Source: Streptomyces globosus (GTDB lineage: Bacteria > Actinomycetota > Actinomycetes > Streptomycetales > Streptomycetaceae). From it: a stretch of DNA of 64,000 bases. Under the pieces are notes generated by a model, which was not told the origin of the DNA, searched no databases, and worked only from the letters and a program-made list of their open reading frames with translations. Both the position numbers and the translations under genes were made by a program. The stretch lies in NCBI RefSeq assembly GCF_003325375.1, contig NZ_CP030862.1, positions 1,553,501 to 1,617,500 on the forward strand, read 5' to 3'. Positions 27,943 through 36,916 of this stretch are shown here, one piece after another (position 1 is the stretch's first letter; every line of letters starts with the position of its first letter).

Positions 27943-30159
27943 TCAGCCGGTCCACGCGAGCGCCGTGCGCGCCGGGGCGGATGCCGCGTACAGCTCGTCC
28001 ACGGCCCGCACCTCGAAGGCCGCCGCCCGCTCCCGCCCCGCGCGGACGACCTCCGGCAGGTACAGGGCGGTGCCGCACGTGCCGCCGAGGAACCTGCGGC
28101 CGCCGCCCGGGAGCAGCCGGTGCAGCTCGTAGTGGCGGACGGGTCCGGCGGCCCGCCGCCACGACAGGCGCACCTCGGCCGCGCCGTCCCGCCGGGCCGC
28201 GGCGTCCACGCGCAGGGTGTGCGGGGCACCCGGGCGCCGGTGCGGGGTGTCGTCGCGTACCGACACCGCGCCGACCCGCCACGCCACCGCCGTGCGGCCG
28301 AGTGCCGTGATCCGTACGGCCAGCCCGTACGCGGTCCGGCCCGCCAGGCGCGACAGCCCGACCCGCGCCGTGCGCCACCCGGCCCCCGGCCGTGCCCCGC
28401 CCGCCGCGAACCAGGAGTACGGGACCGGCCCGCCCGGGGCATGCGGCTCGCGCACCGCGACACCGACCTCGACGGACACCGGCGCCGAACCGGGCTCCGC
28501 GCGGTGCACCAGCTCCAGCACGCCCGCCGCCGGCAGCGCGAAGCGCGTGCCGTGCAGCCCGACGGCCGCGGGTGCGGTGAGCGGGCCCGCCACGAGGAGG
28601 CTGGAGCCGCCGCGCCAGGCCGCGGCGAAGTCCAAGGCCGCCTCCGGGCGCGGCCCGGCGGTGTCCACGACCCAGCGGCGGCCCGGCAGCCGGTCCTGGA
28701 GCCCCAGGTGGTTCCACGGCGTGTCGGACACGGCCCGCCCCGCCTCGTACCAGCGCTCGCCGTGGCCGGTGTTGAAGGAGCAGGCGAACGGCAGCGCACC
28801 GACGGTCGAGCGGTCCGCGACGACCGTGGCGGGCGCCCGCCAGCCGCGCTCGGGCGCCGGGCGGGCGGGGTCCGCGGACTCGCCCGTCCAGAACCGGTCG
28901 TCGGCCCGGTGGAAGGCGCCGGGGGAGCGGTCCGCGAGGTGGTTGCGCGTCCACTCCGGCCGGTAGAAGCCGATGCCCGCCACGTGGTCGCGGTCGCGCG
29001 GCACGATCGCGTCCCAGTCGACCGGCGCGTCCCAGCCCCGGGCCTCCGTGTCGACCGCCGCCCACAGCTCGTGGCGGCTGCGGCCGAGCCGCTCCGCGAG
29101 CGCGCCCGAGTCGGCGAGGCTCCGGCGGCTCCAGCGGAAGTCGACGAAGAAGCCGTCCGAGACGGGCCCCGCACGGTCCTCGAAGAACTCCCGGTTCAGG
29201 TGGTTCAGCGCGCCCTGCCAGCCCACCCGCCCGGTGTCGTTCATCGCGTCGTACCAGGTGGTCCGCAGCCCGTGCGGTGCGCCGGCCGCGCGCAGGGCGC
29301 GCAGGAAGCCCCGCATCCGGCCGGCGAGCAGGCTGTCACCGCCGTCGGTCTCGGCGTTGACGAACCAGCCGTCGAAGCCGTACGCGGCGGCCACCTCGGC
29401 CAGCTTCTGCGCGAGCGGGAAGCGTCCGGAGGCGTCCTGCTGCACCAGGTCCCGCGTCCACTGCAGGTCGCCGCCGTACGCGACGGGCGGGAGGAAGACG
29501 TTCCCGAGGACGCGGACGCCGTTGCGGTGCGCGGCGTCCACGACGGGCGCTTGGGGGGCGAGCACGAGGCCCTCGCCGGCGGAGCCGCCCCAGAACACCA
29601 GCTCGTCGATGTACGCCCAGTGCGTCAGGGCGTAGGCGTCGGAGGTCGGGGAGCCCTGGGCGGGGTTGCCGGCGGTGGGCCCGAAGGAGACGAGCGCGGC
29701 GATCCGGGCCTGCCCGGCGCGGGCGCCGGGGTGGACTGGCACCGGCGTGAAGCGTTCCGCGAGCGGCACGGAGGCGGTGTTGTACGCGAGGTCCGGATCG
29801 GACTCGGGGGCCCACTCCTTCAGCGAGCGCCACACGATGCCGGGGCCGGGGGAGCCCGGGGGCAGGGAGTCCGGGAACCAGTAGGAGGCGTACGGGGCGA
29901 GGCCGCCCGGGCCGCCCGGTGCGGCGGCGGCGGCCGGCGGCGGCGCGGCGGCCGCGTGCGCCGAGGCTGCTGCGGGCGCTGCGGGCCCTGCGTGCGCCCG
30001 GCCCGTGGCGCCGAGCAGGGCGGCGGCCCCCGCCCCGGCGCCGGCGGCGACCAGCCAGCGCCGGGTGGGGCGCGGGCCCGCGGCGGAGGCGGCCGGGGAG
30101 GGGAGCGGGGGCCGGGGGGAGGGCGTACGAGGGTGGGCGCTGTCGTCGGCCTCGGACAT
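27943..30159 (-). CDS. GH85 endo-beta-N-acetylglucosaminidase, Tat-secreted
   Basis: 738 residues. GH85 enzymes cut the chitobiose core of N-glycans, leaving one GlcNAc on the protein. ATG 30159 follows GAGGAG. The N-terminus shows a twin-arginine signal (TRRWLVAAGAGAGAAALLG, ending AHA near 60). The catalytic domain starts around LAPYASYWFPDSLPPGSPGPGI. The substrate-assisted NxE catalytic pair is seen in DGWFVNAET near residue 270. C-terminal modules are beta-rich with a fibronectin-like end. It lies 20 nt downstream of the GH5-type gene, forming a two-gene operon. The open frame continues far upstream, but that is a composition artefact. Confidence 0.9.
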   Translation of the reverse strand: MSEADDSAHPRTPSPRPPLPSPAASAAGPRPTRRWLVAAGAGAGAAALLGATGRAHAGPAAPAAASAHAAAAPPPAAAAAPGGPGGLAPYASYWFPDSLPPGSPGPGIVWRSLKEWAPESDPDLAYNTASVPLAERFTPVPVHPGARAGQARIAALVSFGPTAGNPAQGSPTSDAYALTHWAYIDELVFWGGSAGEGLVLAPQAPVVDAAHRNGVRVLGNVFLPPVAYGGDLQWTRDLVQQDASGRFPLAQKLAEVAAAYGFDGWFVNAETDGGDSLLAGRMRGFLRALRAAGAPHGLRTTWYDAMNDTGRVGWQGALNHLNREFFEDRAGPVSDGFFVDFRWSRRSLADSGALAERLGRSRHELWAAVDTEARGWDAPVDWDAIVPRDRDHVAGIGFYRPEWTRNHLADRSPGAFHRADDRFWTGESADPARPAPERGWRAPATVVADRSTVGALPFACSFNTGHGERWYEAGRAVSDTPWNHLGLQDRLPGRRWVVDTAGPRPEAALDFAAAWRGGSSLLVAGPLTAPAAVGLHGTRFALPAAGVLELVHRAEPGSAPVSVEVGVAVREPHAPGGPVPYSWFAAGGARPGAGWRTARVGLSRLAGRTAYGLAVRITALGRTAVAWRVGAVSVRDDTPHRRPGAPHTLRVDAAARRDGAAEVRLSWRRAAGPVRHYELHRLLPGGGRRFLGGTCGTALYLPEVVRAGRERAAAFEVRAVDELYAASAPARTALAWTG

Positions 30160-30179
30160 GCGGGCTCCTCGGATGGGGG

Positions 30180-31502
30180 TCAGGTGTCGGATCTCGGACG
30201 CCTTACGACGTCCCGCACGCGCAGCACCTCGGTGATGCCGCGCGCGGACAGGTGGGCGGGGTCTGCGGCCGCCTCCGCGAGGACCGCCGCGGGGCGGACC
30301 CCGTCGGCGGCGAGCACCGCCCAGGCCTCGAAGAACGCGCCGCCGGGCGCGCACGCCGCCCGGCCGGGCGCGGCCGGCCCCCCGCCGCCGTCCAGCACCA
30401 GCGCGGTGGTCCGTGCGGGCGGGCGGTGCGCGCGGCCGCGCCACGCCGCGGCGACGCGGGCGACCTCCGCCGCGGCCGGCTTGGGGCGCCGGTCGTTGGC
30501 CAGCAGCCCGAGCCCGTACTCCGGCTCGGGGAAGTCGGCGAGGTCCCGGGACACGTCGTGTGAGCACCACCAGGTGACGCCCCACAGGTCCGGGCAGTCC
30601 AGGGCGGCGGCGAGCGTCGCCGCGGTGAAGGCGGCCGCGTGCTCCGGCGGGATCAGCGGCGCCGGCGCGCCGACCTCCTGGAGCCACACCGGGCGGTGCG
30701 GGTCCGCGGCCCACGCCTTGGACAGCTCGATCAGGTACGCGGCGTGCTGCTCGGTGGCGGCGCCGGTGCGGCCGTGCCGCTGCGCGGTCCCGTTGAACAC
30801 CCATGAGTGCACGGCGGTGGCCGCGCCGAGGCGGGCCGCCTGGGCCGGGGTGAAGGGGTGCCCGTCCCGGAACCAGACGGCGTCGTACTCGGCGTGCAGG
30901 TGGAGCCGGCCCGGCGCGCCGCGCTCGCAGGCGGCCAGCATCCGCTCCAGCCAGCGGCCGGCCTCCCCGGGCGAGACCGGGTCGGGGTCGGGGTGCGGGG
31001 GGCCGGAGAACTGGTTGACCTCGTTGCCGACCGTCATGCCGAGGAAGTTGGGCCGGCCGGCGAGGGCCGCGGCGAGGGCGTGCAGGTACTCCTCCTGCCC
31101 GGCGACCACCTCCGGATCGCGGAAGATGTTCCTGCGGTGCCAGGTGGCGGTCCAGGACGGCAGGAAGTCGAAACTGGACAGGTGCCCCTGCAGGCCGTCG
31201 ACGTTGACGTCGAGGCCGCGCTCGGCGGCCGCGTCCACGAGCGCGACGAGCTGCTCCACGGCGCGCGGCCGGATCAGCGCCCGGTTCGGCTGGAACACCG
31301 GCCACAGCGGGAAGACCCGTACGTGGTCCAGTCCCAGCGCGGCGATCGAGTCGAGGTCGGCCGCGACCTCGTCCGCGTCGAAGTCGAGCCAGTGGTGGAA
31401 CCAGCCGCGCGACGGCGTGTAGTTGGCGCCGAACCGGAGGGTCCGGGCCGGTGCCGGGGCGGGCGGTTGCAGGGGCGGGGTGGCGGCGGTGCCGTCGTGC
31501 AT
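30180..31502 (-). CDS. GH5-type glycosidase, probable beta-mannosidase
   Basis: 440 residues with no signal peptide, so cytosolic. Clan GH-A barrel: FGANYTPSRGWFHHWLDFD at the start, acid/base glutamate in MTVGNEVNQF, nucleophile glutamate in RPVWLQEVGAP, and GVTWWCSHDVSR near the end. The sequence resembles the GH5_18 subfamily, members of which in bifidobacteria hydrolyse Man-beta-1,4-GlcNAc from N-glycan cores. The last 100 residues extend beyond the barrel. ATG 31502 is chosen by similarity of the N-terminus; the ribosome site is weak. Co-transcribed with the GH85 gene; divergent from the ROK kinase gene. Subfamily assignment is from memory of motifs. Confidence 0.8.
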   Translation of the reverse strand: MHDGTAATPPLQPPAPAPARTLRFGANYTPSRGWFHHWLDFDADEVAADLDSIAALGLDHVRVFPLWPVFQPNRALIRPRAVEQLVALVDAAAERGLDVNVDGLQGHLSSFDFLPSWTATWHRRNIFRDPEVVAGQEEYLHALAAALAGRPNFLGMTVGNEVNQFSGPPHPDPDPVSPGEAGRWLERMLAACERGAPGRLHLHAEYDAVWFRDGHPFTPAQAARLGAATAVHSWVFNGTAQRHGRTGAATEQHAAYLIELSKAWAADPHRPVWLQEVGAPAPLIPPEHAAAFTAATLAAALDCPDLWGVTWWCSHDVSRDLADFPEPEYGLGLLANDRRPKPAAAEVARVAAAWRGRAHRPPARTTALVLDGGGGPAAPGRAACAPGGAFFEAWAVLAADGVRPAAVLAEAAADPAHLSARGITEVLRVRDVVRRPRSDT

Positions 31503-31668
31503 GAGGCGTCCCGAGGGCTCGGGGGAAATCTCCGGACGCCGACCAACGTGCCGCGCGGGAGAGCGGATGGCAACGACGCGGATTCCGCCACCGGCGCGGC
31601 CGGAGCCCCAGGGGGGTACGGCTCCGGCGCCGGCCGCATACTGGGACCGACCCCGTCCAGGAGCCGCC

Positions 31669-32664
31669 GTGACCACTCCCCGCCCCGCCTTCCCCGCGCC
31701 CGGCCCCGCCGACCCGGGCGACGGCGCCACCGTGGCGATCGACATCGGCGGAACCAAGATCGCCGGCGCGCTGGTCGGGCCTGACGGGACGATGGACTCC
31801 GCCACCCGCCGCCCCACGCCGCGCGGCGCGGCCGGCGACGGCGACGCGGTGTTCGCAGCCGTCGCCGAGGTCGTCGCCGAGCTGGCCCGCTCCCCGCTGT
31901 GGCCGAGCGCCGTACGCTGCGGCATCGGCAGCGCCGGCCCCGTCGACGCCTCGCGCGGCACGGTCAGCCCGGTCAACATCGGCGCCTGGCGCGACTTCCC
32001 CGTCCGCGCCCGGGTCGAGGCCGAACTGGCCCGCCACGGCGCGCCCCTGCCGACCGTGCTCGTCGGGGACGGCGTCGCGATGACCGCGGCCGAGCACTGG
32101 CTGGGCGCCGCGCGCGGGCGTGCCAACGCCCTGTGCATGGTCGTCTCCACCGGCGTCGGCGGCGGCCTGGTCCTCGACAACCGGCTCCACCCCGGCCCCA
32201 CCGGCAACGCCGGCCACATCGGGCACATCAGCGTCGCCTTCGACGGCGAGGCGTGTGCCTGCGGCGGCCGCGGCTGCGTGGAATCCCTCGCCTCCGGCAC
32301 GGCCATCGCACGGTGGGCCCTCGCCCGGGGCTGGGTGCCCGACGGCGACGACACGGCGGCCGGGGTCGCCGCGGCAGCGGCAGCCGGGGACCCCCTGGCT
32401 CTCGCCGCCTTCGACCGGGCGGGCCGCGCCCTCGCCGCCGCCATCGCCGCCTGCGCGACCCTCACCGAGACCGACCTCGCCGTCATCGGCGGCGGCGTCA
32501 CGGCCGCGGGAGACATCCTCTTCGGGCCGGTCCGGGCCCACCTCGCCGACTACGCCGCGCTGTCCTTCACCGGCGGCCTGGAGGTCGTACCGGCAGCCCT
32601 CGGCACCGACGCCGGGCTGATCGGCGCAGCCGCGGCCGCGATGATGCTGCTGCCGGCTGCCTAA
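31669..32664 (+). CDS. ROK-family sugar kinase
   Basis: 331 residues. ATP-binding motif DIGGTKIAGALVG near 25, sugar-binding ENGH-like region GNAGHIGHI, and zinc motif CACGGRGCVE near 200, all ROK kinase hallmarks. No HTH is present, so it is a kinase rather than a NagC-type repressor. GTG 31669 follows CAGGAG. Likely substrates are glucose, mannose or N-acetylglucosamine; its place opposite the GH5/GH85 genes favours mannose or GlcNAc (inference). Its TAA overlaps the stop of the convergent TAXI gene in CTAA (32661-32664). Confidence 0.9.
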   Translation: MTTPRPAFPAPGPADPGDGATVAIDIGGTKIAGALVGPDGTMDSATRRPTPRGAAGDGDAVFAAVAEVVAELARSPLWPSAVRCGIGSAGPVDASRGTVSPVNIGAWRDFPVRARVEAELARHGAPLPTVLVGDGVAMTAAEHWLGAARGRANALCMVVSTGVGGGLVLDNRLHPGPTGNAGHIGHISVAFDGEACACGGRGCVESLASGTAIARWALARGWVPDGDDTAAGVAAAAAAGDPLALAAFDRAGRALAAAIAACATLTETDLAVIGGGVTAAGDILFGPVRAHLADYAALSFTGGLEVVPAALGTDAGLIGAAAAAMMLLPAA

Positions 32665-33656
32665 GGCTTCACGGAGCGGTAGTACCGCTGGGCGCCCTCG
32701 TGCAGGTCCAGCGGGTCGGTGTAGATCGCCGTCCGCAGGTCCACCAGCTGCGCCGCGTGCACCTGCTGCCCGATCCCGTCCCGGCTGTTGATCACGGTGC
32801 GGGTGAACTGCTCGGTCAGCTCCGGATCCGCATCCTCCGTCGTGACCAGCAGGTTCGGCACGGCCAGCGTCGCCACCGCCGAGGTGTTGCGCGCCCGCGC
32901 GTACGCGTCCTGCGGCATCACCGCCGACCGGTAGTAGCGGGCCGGGCTCCCGCTGCCCTGGAGGTCCTCCACCAGGTCCCCGAGCTGCACGAGCCGGATG
33001 TCGAAGCGCTCCGACAGCTCCTTCACGGCGTTCGTCGGCAGGCCGCCTGACCAGAAGAACGCGTCGATGCGCCCGGCCTCCAGCTCCGCCGGCATGGTGT
33101 CGATGCCGATCGACACCGCCTTGACGTCGCGCGCCGGGTCCAGCTTGGCCGCCGCCAGCAGCCGCTCCGAGATCAGCCGCACCCCGGAGGCCGGCTGCCC
33201 TATCGCGACCCGCTTGCCGCGCAGGTCCCGCGCCGACTGCACCGGCGACCCGGCCGGCACCACGAGCTGCACGTAGTCGTCGTAGAGCCGCGCGCACCCG
33301 CGCAGCTCGTCCGCGCCGCGCTTGCCGTCCGTCCGGTACTTGGCGACCGCGTCCGCCGTCGCGATGGTGAAGTCGGCCTCCCCGGACGCCAGCCGCTGCA
33401 GGTTCTCCTGCGAGCCCTCGCTGGGCGCCAGCCTGACCTCCACGCCGGGCATGTCCTGCGCCAGCGCCACGTCGAGCAGCTGCCCGTACCGGTGGTAGAC
33501 GCCGGTGCGGCCGCCGGTGCTGAGCGTCAGGTCGCCCTTCAGCTGCGGCTCCGCGAAGGGCCGCAGCCACCACAGCAGCGTCCCGAGCACGGTGAGCACG
33601 GCCACCGCCCCCCACAGGACGGTGCGCCTGCCGAAACGGGGCGGAACGAGAACCAT
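32661..33656 (-). CDS. TAXI-family solute-binding protein (orphan)
   Basis: 331 residues. An N-terminal membrane anchor (about 12-30, [19 protein letters not shown]) is followed by a TAXI/TRAP binding domain beginning [17 protein letters not shown]. Family features: [30 protein letters not shown] and the DAFFWSGG motif. TAXI proteins normally deliver ligands such as glutamate or dicarboxylates to a TRAP permease, but no permease gene lies nearby. ATG 33656 follows CAGGA. It is divergent from miaB with 94 nt between starts. Confidence 0.87.
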   Translation of the reverse strand: MVLVPPRFGRRTVLWGAVAVLTVLGTLLWWLRPFAEPQLKGDLTLSTGGRTGVYHRYGQLLDVALAQDMPGVEVRLAPSEGSQENLQRLASGEADFTIATADAVAKYRTDGKRGADELRGCARLYDDYVQLVVPAGSPVQSARDLRGKRVAIGQPASGVRLISERLLAAAKLDPARDVKAVSIGIDTMPAELEAGRIDAFFWSGGLPTNAVKELSERFDIRLVQLGDLVEDLQGSGSPARYYRSAVMPQDAYARARNTSAVATLAVPNLLVTTEDADPELTEQFTRTVINSRDGIGQQVHAAQLVDLRTAIYTDPLDLHEGAQRYYRSVKP

Positions 33657-33738
33657 GGCCGCGATCCTGCCACCGACGCGCCGAGCTGTCACGGGCAGCC
33701 CGGTCCCGGGGGCGGGCGGAGGCCGCCCGGGCACCGCC

Positions 33739-33753
33739 TACCCTTGTTGCATG
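33739..33753 (+). promoter_or_regulatory. Leaderless-type -10 box of miaB
   Basis: TACCCT (33739-33744), 6 nt, then ATG 33751; no ribosome site. Confidence 0.5.
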
Positions 33754-35271
33754 ACCAGCAGCAGCGACCGGAGCACGGCAGTGGACGTCAAGGGAACATA
33801 CGAGGTGCGCACCTACGGGTGCCAGATGAACGTGCACGACTCCGAGCGGCTCTCCGGTCTGCTGGAGGAAGCCGGCTACACCCGGGCCCCGGAGGGCTCC
33901 GACGGTGACGCCGACGTCGTCGTGTTCAACACCTGCGCCGTCCGCGAGAACGCCGACAACAAGCTGTACGGCAACCTCGGCCGGCTCGCCCCGATGAAGA
34001 CGCGGCGCCCCGGCATGCAGATCGCCGTCGGCGGCTGCCTCGCGCAGAAGGACCGGGACACCATCGTCAGGAAGGCCCCCTGGGTCGACGTGGTCTTCGG
34101 CACCCACAACATCGGCAAGCTGCCCGTCCTGCTGGAGCGCGCCCGCGTGCAGGAGGAGGCGCAGATCGAGATCGCCGAGTCCCTGGAGGTCTTCCCCTCC
34201 ACGCTGCCGACCCGCCGCGAGTCGGCCTACGCCGCCTGGGTCTCCATCTCCGTCGGCTGCAACAACACCTGCACCTTCTGCATCGTCCCGGCGCTGCGCG
34301 GAAAGGAGGAGGACCGCCGCCCCGGCGACATCCTCGCCGAGGTCGAGGCGCTCGTCGCCGAGGGCGTCAGCGAGATCACCCTCCTCGGCCAGAACGTCAA
34401 CGCCTACGGCTCCGACCTCGGCGACCGCGAGGCCTTCAGCAAGCTGCTGCGCGCCTGCGGGCAGATCGAGGGCCTGGAGCGGGTCCGCTTCACCTCGCCG
34501 CACCCGCGCGACTTCACCGACGACGTGATCGCCGCGATGGCCGAGACGCCGAACGTGATGCCGCAGCTGCACATGCCGCTCCAGTCGGGCTCGGACCCGA
34601 TCCTGAAGGCGATGCGCCGCTCGTACCGCCAGGAGCGCTTCCTCGGCATCATCGAGAAGGTCCGCGCGGCCATCCCGCACGCCGCGATCTCCACCGACAT
34701 CATCGTGGGCTTCCCCGGCGAGACCGAGGAGGACTTCCAGCAGACGATGCACGTCGTGCGCGAGGCCCGCTTCGCGAGCGCCTTCACCTTCCAGTACTCC
34801 AAGCGGCCCGGCACCCCGGCGGCCGACATGGACGGCCAGATCCCCAAGGAGGTCGTCCAGGACCGCTACATGCGCCTGGTGGCCCTCCAGGAGGAGATCT
34901 CCTGGGAGGAGAACAAGAAGCAGGTCGGCCGCACCCTGGAGGTCATGGTCGCCGAAGGCGAGGGCCGCAAGGACGGCGCCACGCACCGCCTGTCCGGCCG
35001 CGCCCCCGACAACCGCCTGGTCCACTTCACCAAGCCGGACGAGGAGGTCCGCCCCGGCGACGTGGTCACCGTCGAGATCACCTACGCCGCCCCGCACCAC
35101 CTGCTGGCCGAAGGCGCGGCGAAGGCCGTGCGGCGCACCCGCGCCGGCGACGCCTGGGAGAAGCGGAACGCCGCCCCGGCGCAGCCGCAGGGCGTCATGC
35201 TCGGCATCCCGACGCTGGGGGTGCCGGCTCCGCTTCCGGAGTCCGCCCCCGGCTGCGGCATCAGCGGCTGA
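33751..35271 (+). CDS. miaB: tRNA-2-methylthio-N6-dimethylallyladenosine synthase MiaB
   Basis: 506-residue radical-SAM methylthiotransferase modifying A37 of tRNAs after MiaA has acted. UPF0004 domain with [22 protein letters not shown] and cysteines in NTCAVRENA and GGCLAQ. Radical-SAM cluster CNNTCTFC near 170. TRAM domain about 400-460, then a Pro/Ala-rich tail of about 45 residues. The ATG is set by the upstream -10 box. miaA lies 1.6 kb downstream. Confidence 0.96.
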   Translation: MTSSSDRSTAVDVKGTYEVRTYGCQMNVHDSERLSGLLEEAGYTRAPEGSDGDADVVVFNTCAVRENADNKLYGNLGRLAPMKTRRPGMQIAVGGCLAQKDRDTIVRKAPWVDVVFGTHNIGKLPVLLERARVQEEAQIEIAESLEVFPSTLPTRRESAYAAWVSISVGCNNTCTFCIVPALRGKEEDRRPGDILAEVEALVAEGVSEITLLGQNVNAYGSDLGDREAFSKLLRACGQIEGLERVRFTSPHPRDFTDDVIAAMAETPNVMPQLHMPLQSGSDPILKAMRRSYRQERFLGIIEKVRAAIPHAAISTDIIVGFPGETEEDFQQTMHVVREARFASAFTFQYSKRPGTPAADMDGQIPKEVVQDRYMRLVALQEEISWEENKKQVGRTLEVMVAEGEGRKDGATHRLSGRAPDNRLVHFTKPDEEVRPGDVVTVEITYAAPHHLLAEGAAKAVRRTRAGDAWEKRNAAPAQPQGVMLGIPTLGVPAPLPESAPGCGISG

Positions 35272-35414
35272 CCCGCCCCCGCCGCCCCCGCCTCTCTCCG
35301 GGCCGCCCGCGGCCGCTGCGTCCGCGCGGCGGCTGCCGGGCGGCCCGGCGCCGTACCCGGCGCCGCTGCGGCCGGGCCGCGGGCGCGCCCGGTGAATCTT
35401 CCCCGCCGCGGCAC

Positions 35415-35430
35415 TAGGCTGCGGATCATG
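35415..35430 (+). promoter_or_regulatory. Leaderless-type -10 box of the LigB-fold gene
   Basis: TAGGCT (35415-35420), 7 nt, then ATG 35428. Confidence 0.5.
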
Positions 35431-36150
35431 CTCGTAGCCGCCGCCGTCTGCCCCGCCCCGCCCCTCCTCGTGCCCGAGGCCGCCGCCGGGGCCGCCGCCG
35501 AACTCGGGGACGCCCGTACCGCCTGCTCCGACGCGCTCGCGGTGCTCGCCGCCTCCCGGCCCGACCTGCTCGTCGTCGTCGGCGCCGCCGCCGAGGACGC
35601 CGCCGGGACCTACCCCGAGGGCAGCCCCGGCACCTTCCGCCCCTTCGGCGTCGCCGCCGACGTCCGCCTCGGATCCGCCGGAGAGCCGGCCGCGGCCGCG
35701 CCGGAGCGAACGCTGCCCACCCCGCTCGCCGTCGGGGCCTGGCTGCTGGCCCGCGCCCGCTGGGGCGCCGCCCCCCTCGAAGGCCTCGCCGTCGCCGAGA
35801 CGCTTCCGACCGCGGAGTGCCTGGCCGCCGGCCGGGTGCTCGCCGCCCGCGCCGACCGCGTCGCCCTCCTCGTGATGGGCGACGGCAGCGCCCGCCGGAC
35901 GCTGAAGGCGCCCGGCTACCTCGACGAGCGCGCCGCCGGCTTCGACGCCGCCGCGGCCCGCGCCCTCGCCGACGCCGACCCGGCCGCCCTCGCCGCCCTC
36001 GACGCGGGCCTCGCCCGCGAGCTCCTCGCGGCCGGCCGCGCCCCCTGGCAGGTCCTGGCGGGCGCCGCCGAGGACGCCGGCCTCGCCGGGCGGCTGCTGT
36101 ACGAGGACGCGCCCTACGGGGTCGGCTACTTCGTCGCCGCCTGGTCCTGA
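35428..36150 (+). CDS. Class III extradiol dioxygenase (LigB)-fold protein
   Basis: 240 residues. The start (MLVAAAVCPAPPLLVPE) and the block RVALLVMGDGSARRT...YLDERAAGFDAA match actinobacterial LigB-like proteins found near miaAB. The metal-binding histidines of true protocatechuate dioxygenases are not obvious: the usual N-terminal CPHPP histidine is changed to CPAPP. Enzymatic activity is therefore doubtful. Function unknown. Confidence 0.75.
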   Translation: MLVAAAVCPAPPLLVPEAAAGAAAELGDARTACSDALAVLAASRPDLLVVVGAAAEDAAGTYPEGSPGTFRPFGVAADVRLGSAGEPAAAAPERTLPTPLAVGAWLLARARWGAAPLEGLAVAETLPTAECLAAGRVLAARADRVALLVMGDGSARRTLKAPGYLDERAAGFDAAAARALADADPAALAALDAGLARELLAAGRAPWQVLAGAAEDAGLAGRLLYEDAPYGVGYFVAAWS

Positions 36151-36194
36151 CCGGCCGGCCCGCGCGCCCGTACGCGCCGGCGCGCGGACACGGC

Positions 36195-36232
36195 GAAGGG
36201 GCGCGGGCCCGCAACCGGGCCCGCGCCCCTTC
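36195..36232. terminator. Strong bidirectional terminator
   Basis: Perfect 17-bp stem GAAGGGGCGCGGGCCCG / CGGGCCCGCGCCCCTTC with a CAAC loop between two convergent genes. Confidence 0.8.
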
Positions 36233-36242
36233 CGCAACCGCC

Positions 36243-36494
36243 TCAGGAGGAGGCGGGCGGCACTGTCGGCCCGCCGCCCGGCTCCTCCCGCTGCGCGATC
36301 CTGCCCAGGGCTTCCTTCGCCTTGCCCGTCCCCGACGTGATCCTGTCGCTGTACTTGCCGTTGGTCTTCGCGTCCACCACTCCGGCGACCTTTTCCAGGC
36401 CCGCACCGATCGCGCCCTCGTGCTGCTGCACGAGGCCGCCGGCCCTCTCCTTCGCCGGAGCGAGCCTGGCCTTCAGATTGTCCAGCAGACCCAT
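36243..36494 (-). CDS. Antitoxin-family protein (MT0933-like)
   Basis: 83 residues, MGLLDNLKARLAPAKERAG at the start, matching the small MT0933/Rv0909-like antitoxin family, predicted helical, with a Gly/Pro-rich tail. AGGAAGG precedes ATG 36494. No toxin gene is adjacent, so a toxin-antitoxin role is not supported locally. Follows the 78-residue acidic-protein gene by 22 nt in the same direction, probably one operon. Confidence 0.7.
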   Translation of the reverse strand: MGLLDNLKARLAPAKERAGGLVQQHEGAIGAGLEKVAGVVDAKTNGKYSDRITSGTGKAKEALGRIAQREEPGGGPTVPPASS

Positions 36495-36516
36495 GGTCAC
36501 CTTCCTGTCGCCGTGC

Positions 36517-36753
36517 CTACTTCAGGGCGCCCTCGCCGGCCCCGCTGTCCGCGGCCTCCCGAGCCGACTGCTGCTTCGGGATGTCGGCGGCCTCCGCCGC
36601 CGGAGCCTCCGCCGGCTCGGCCCCGCCACCGGAACCGGCTGCCGCAGCGGCCTCCTCGGACTCCGCCGTCACATCCGCCGTCACGTCCGCTGCCGCGGCC
36701 GGTTCGGCCGCGGCTCCGTCCTTCCGGCCGAAAAACCGACTGAAAACACCCAT
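36517..36753 (-). CDS. Small acidic Ala-rich protein of unknown function
   Basis: 78 residues, starting MGVFSRFFGRKDGA at ATG 36753 with AAGGGAG 5 nt upstream. The rest is Ala/Glu-rich, probably disordered. No recognised domain. First gene of a likely two-gene operon with the antitoxin-family gene, divergent from miaA. Confidence 0.6.
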   Translation of the reverse strand: MGVFSRFFGRKDGAAAEPAAAADVTADVTAESEEAAAAAGSGGGAEPAEAPAAEAADIPKQQSAREAADSGAGEGALK

Positions 36754-36916
36754 GTCCACTCCCTTAACGCTACTCGTGAGGGTGAAGTTCCCACCGGCCC
36801 CGCCGCGCCTTCGCCCGGCGCGCGCCCGGGGGAACCACGACAGGGCAACGACCCCGTCCGCCCGCCGTCACGTAGCTCGATCGGGTACACGCCGGAGGGT
36901 TTGCGAGACTGGGGCA

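Noticed and set aside
27943..36237. A single 2,764-residue open frame on the minus strand
   Set aside because: It only extends the GH85 frame upstream through miaB, ROK and other genes; it has no coherent domains outside the GH85 part and arises from very high GC.
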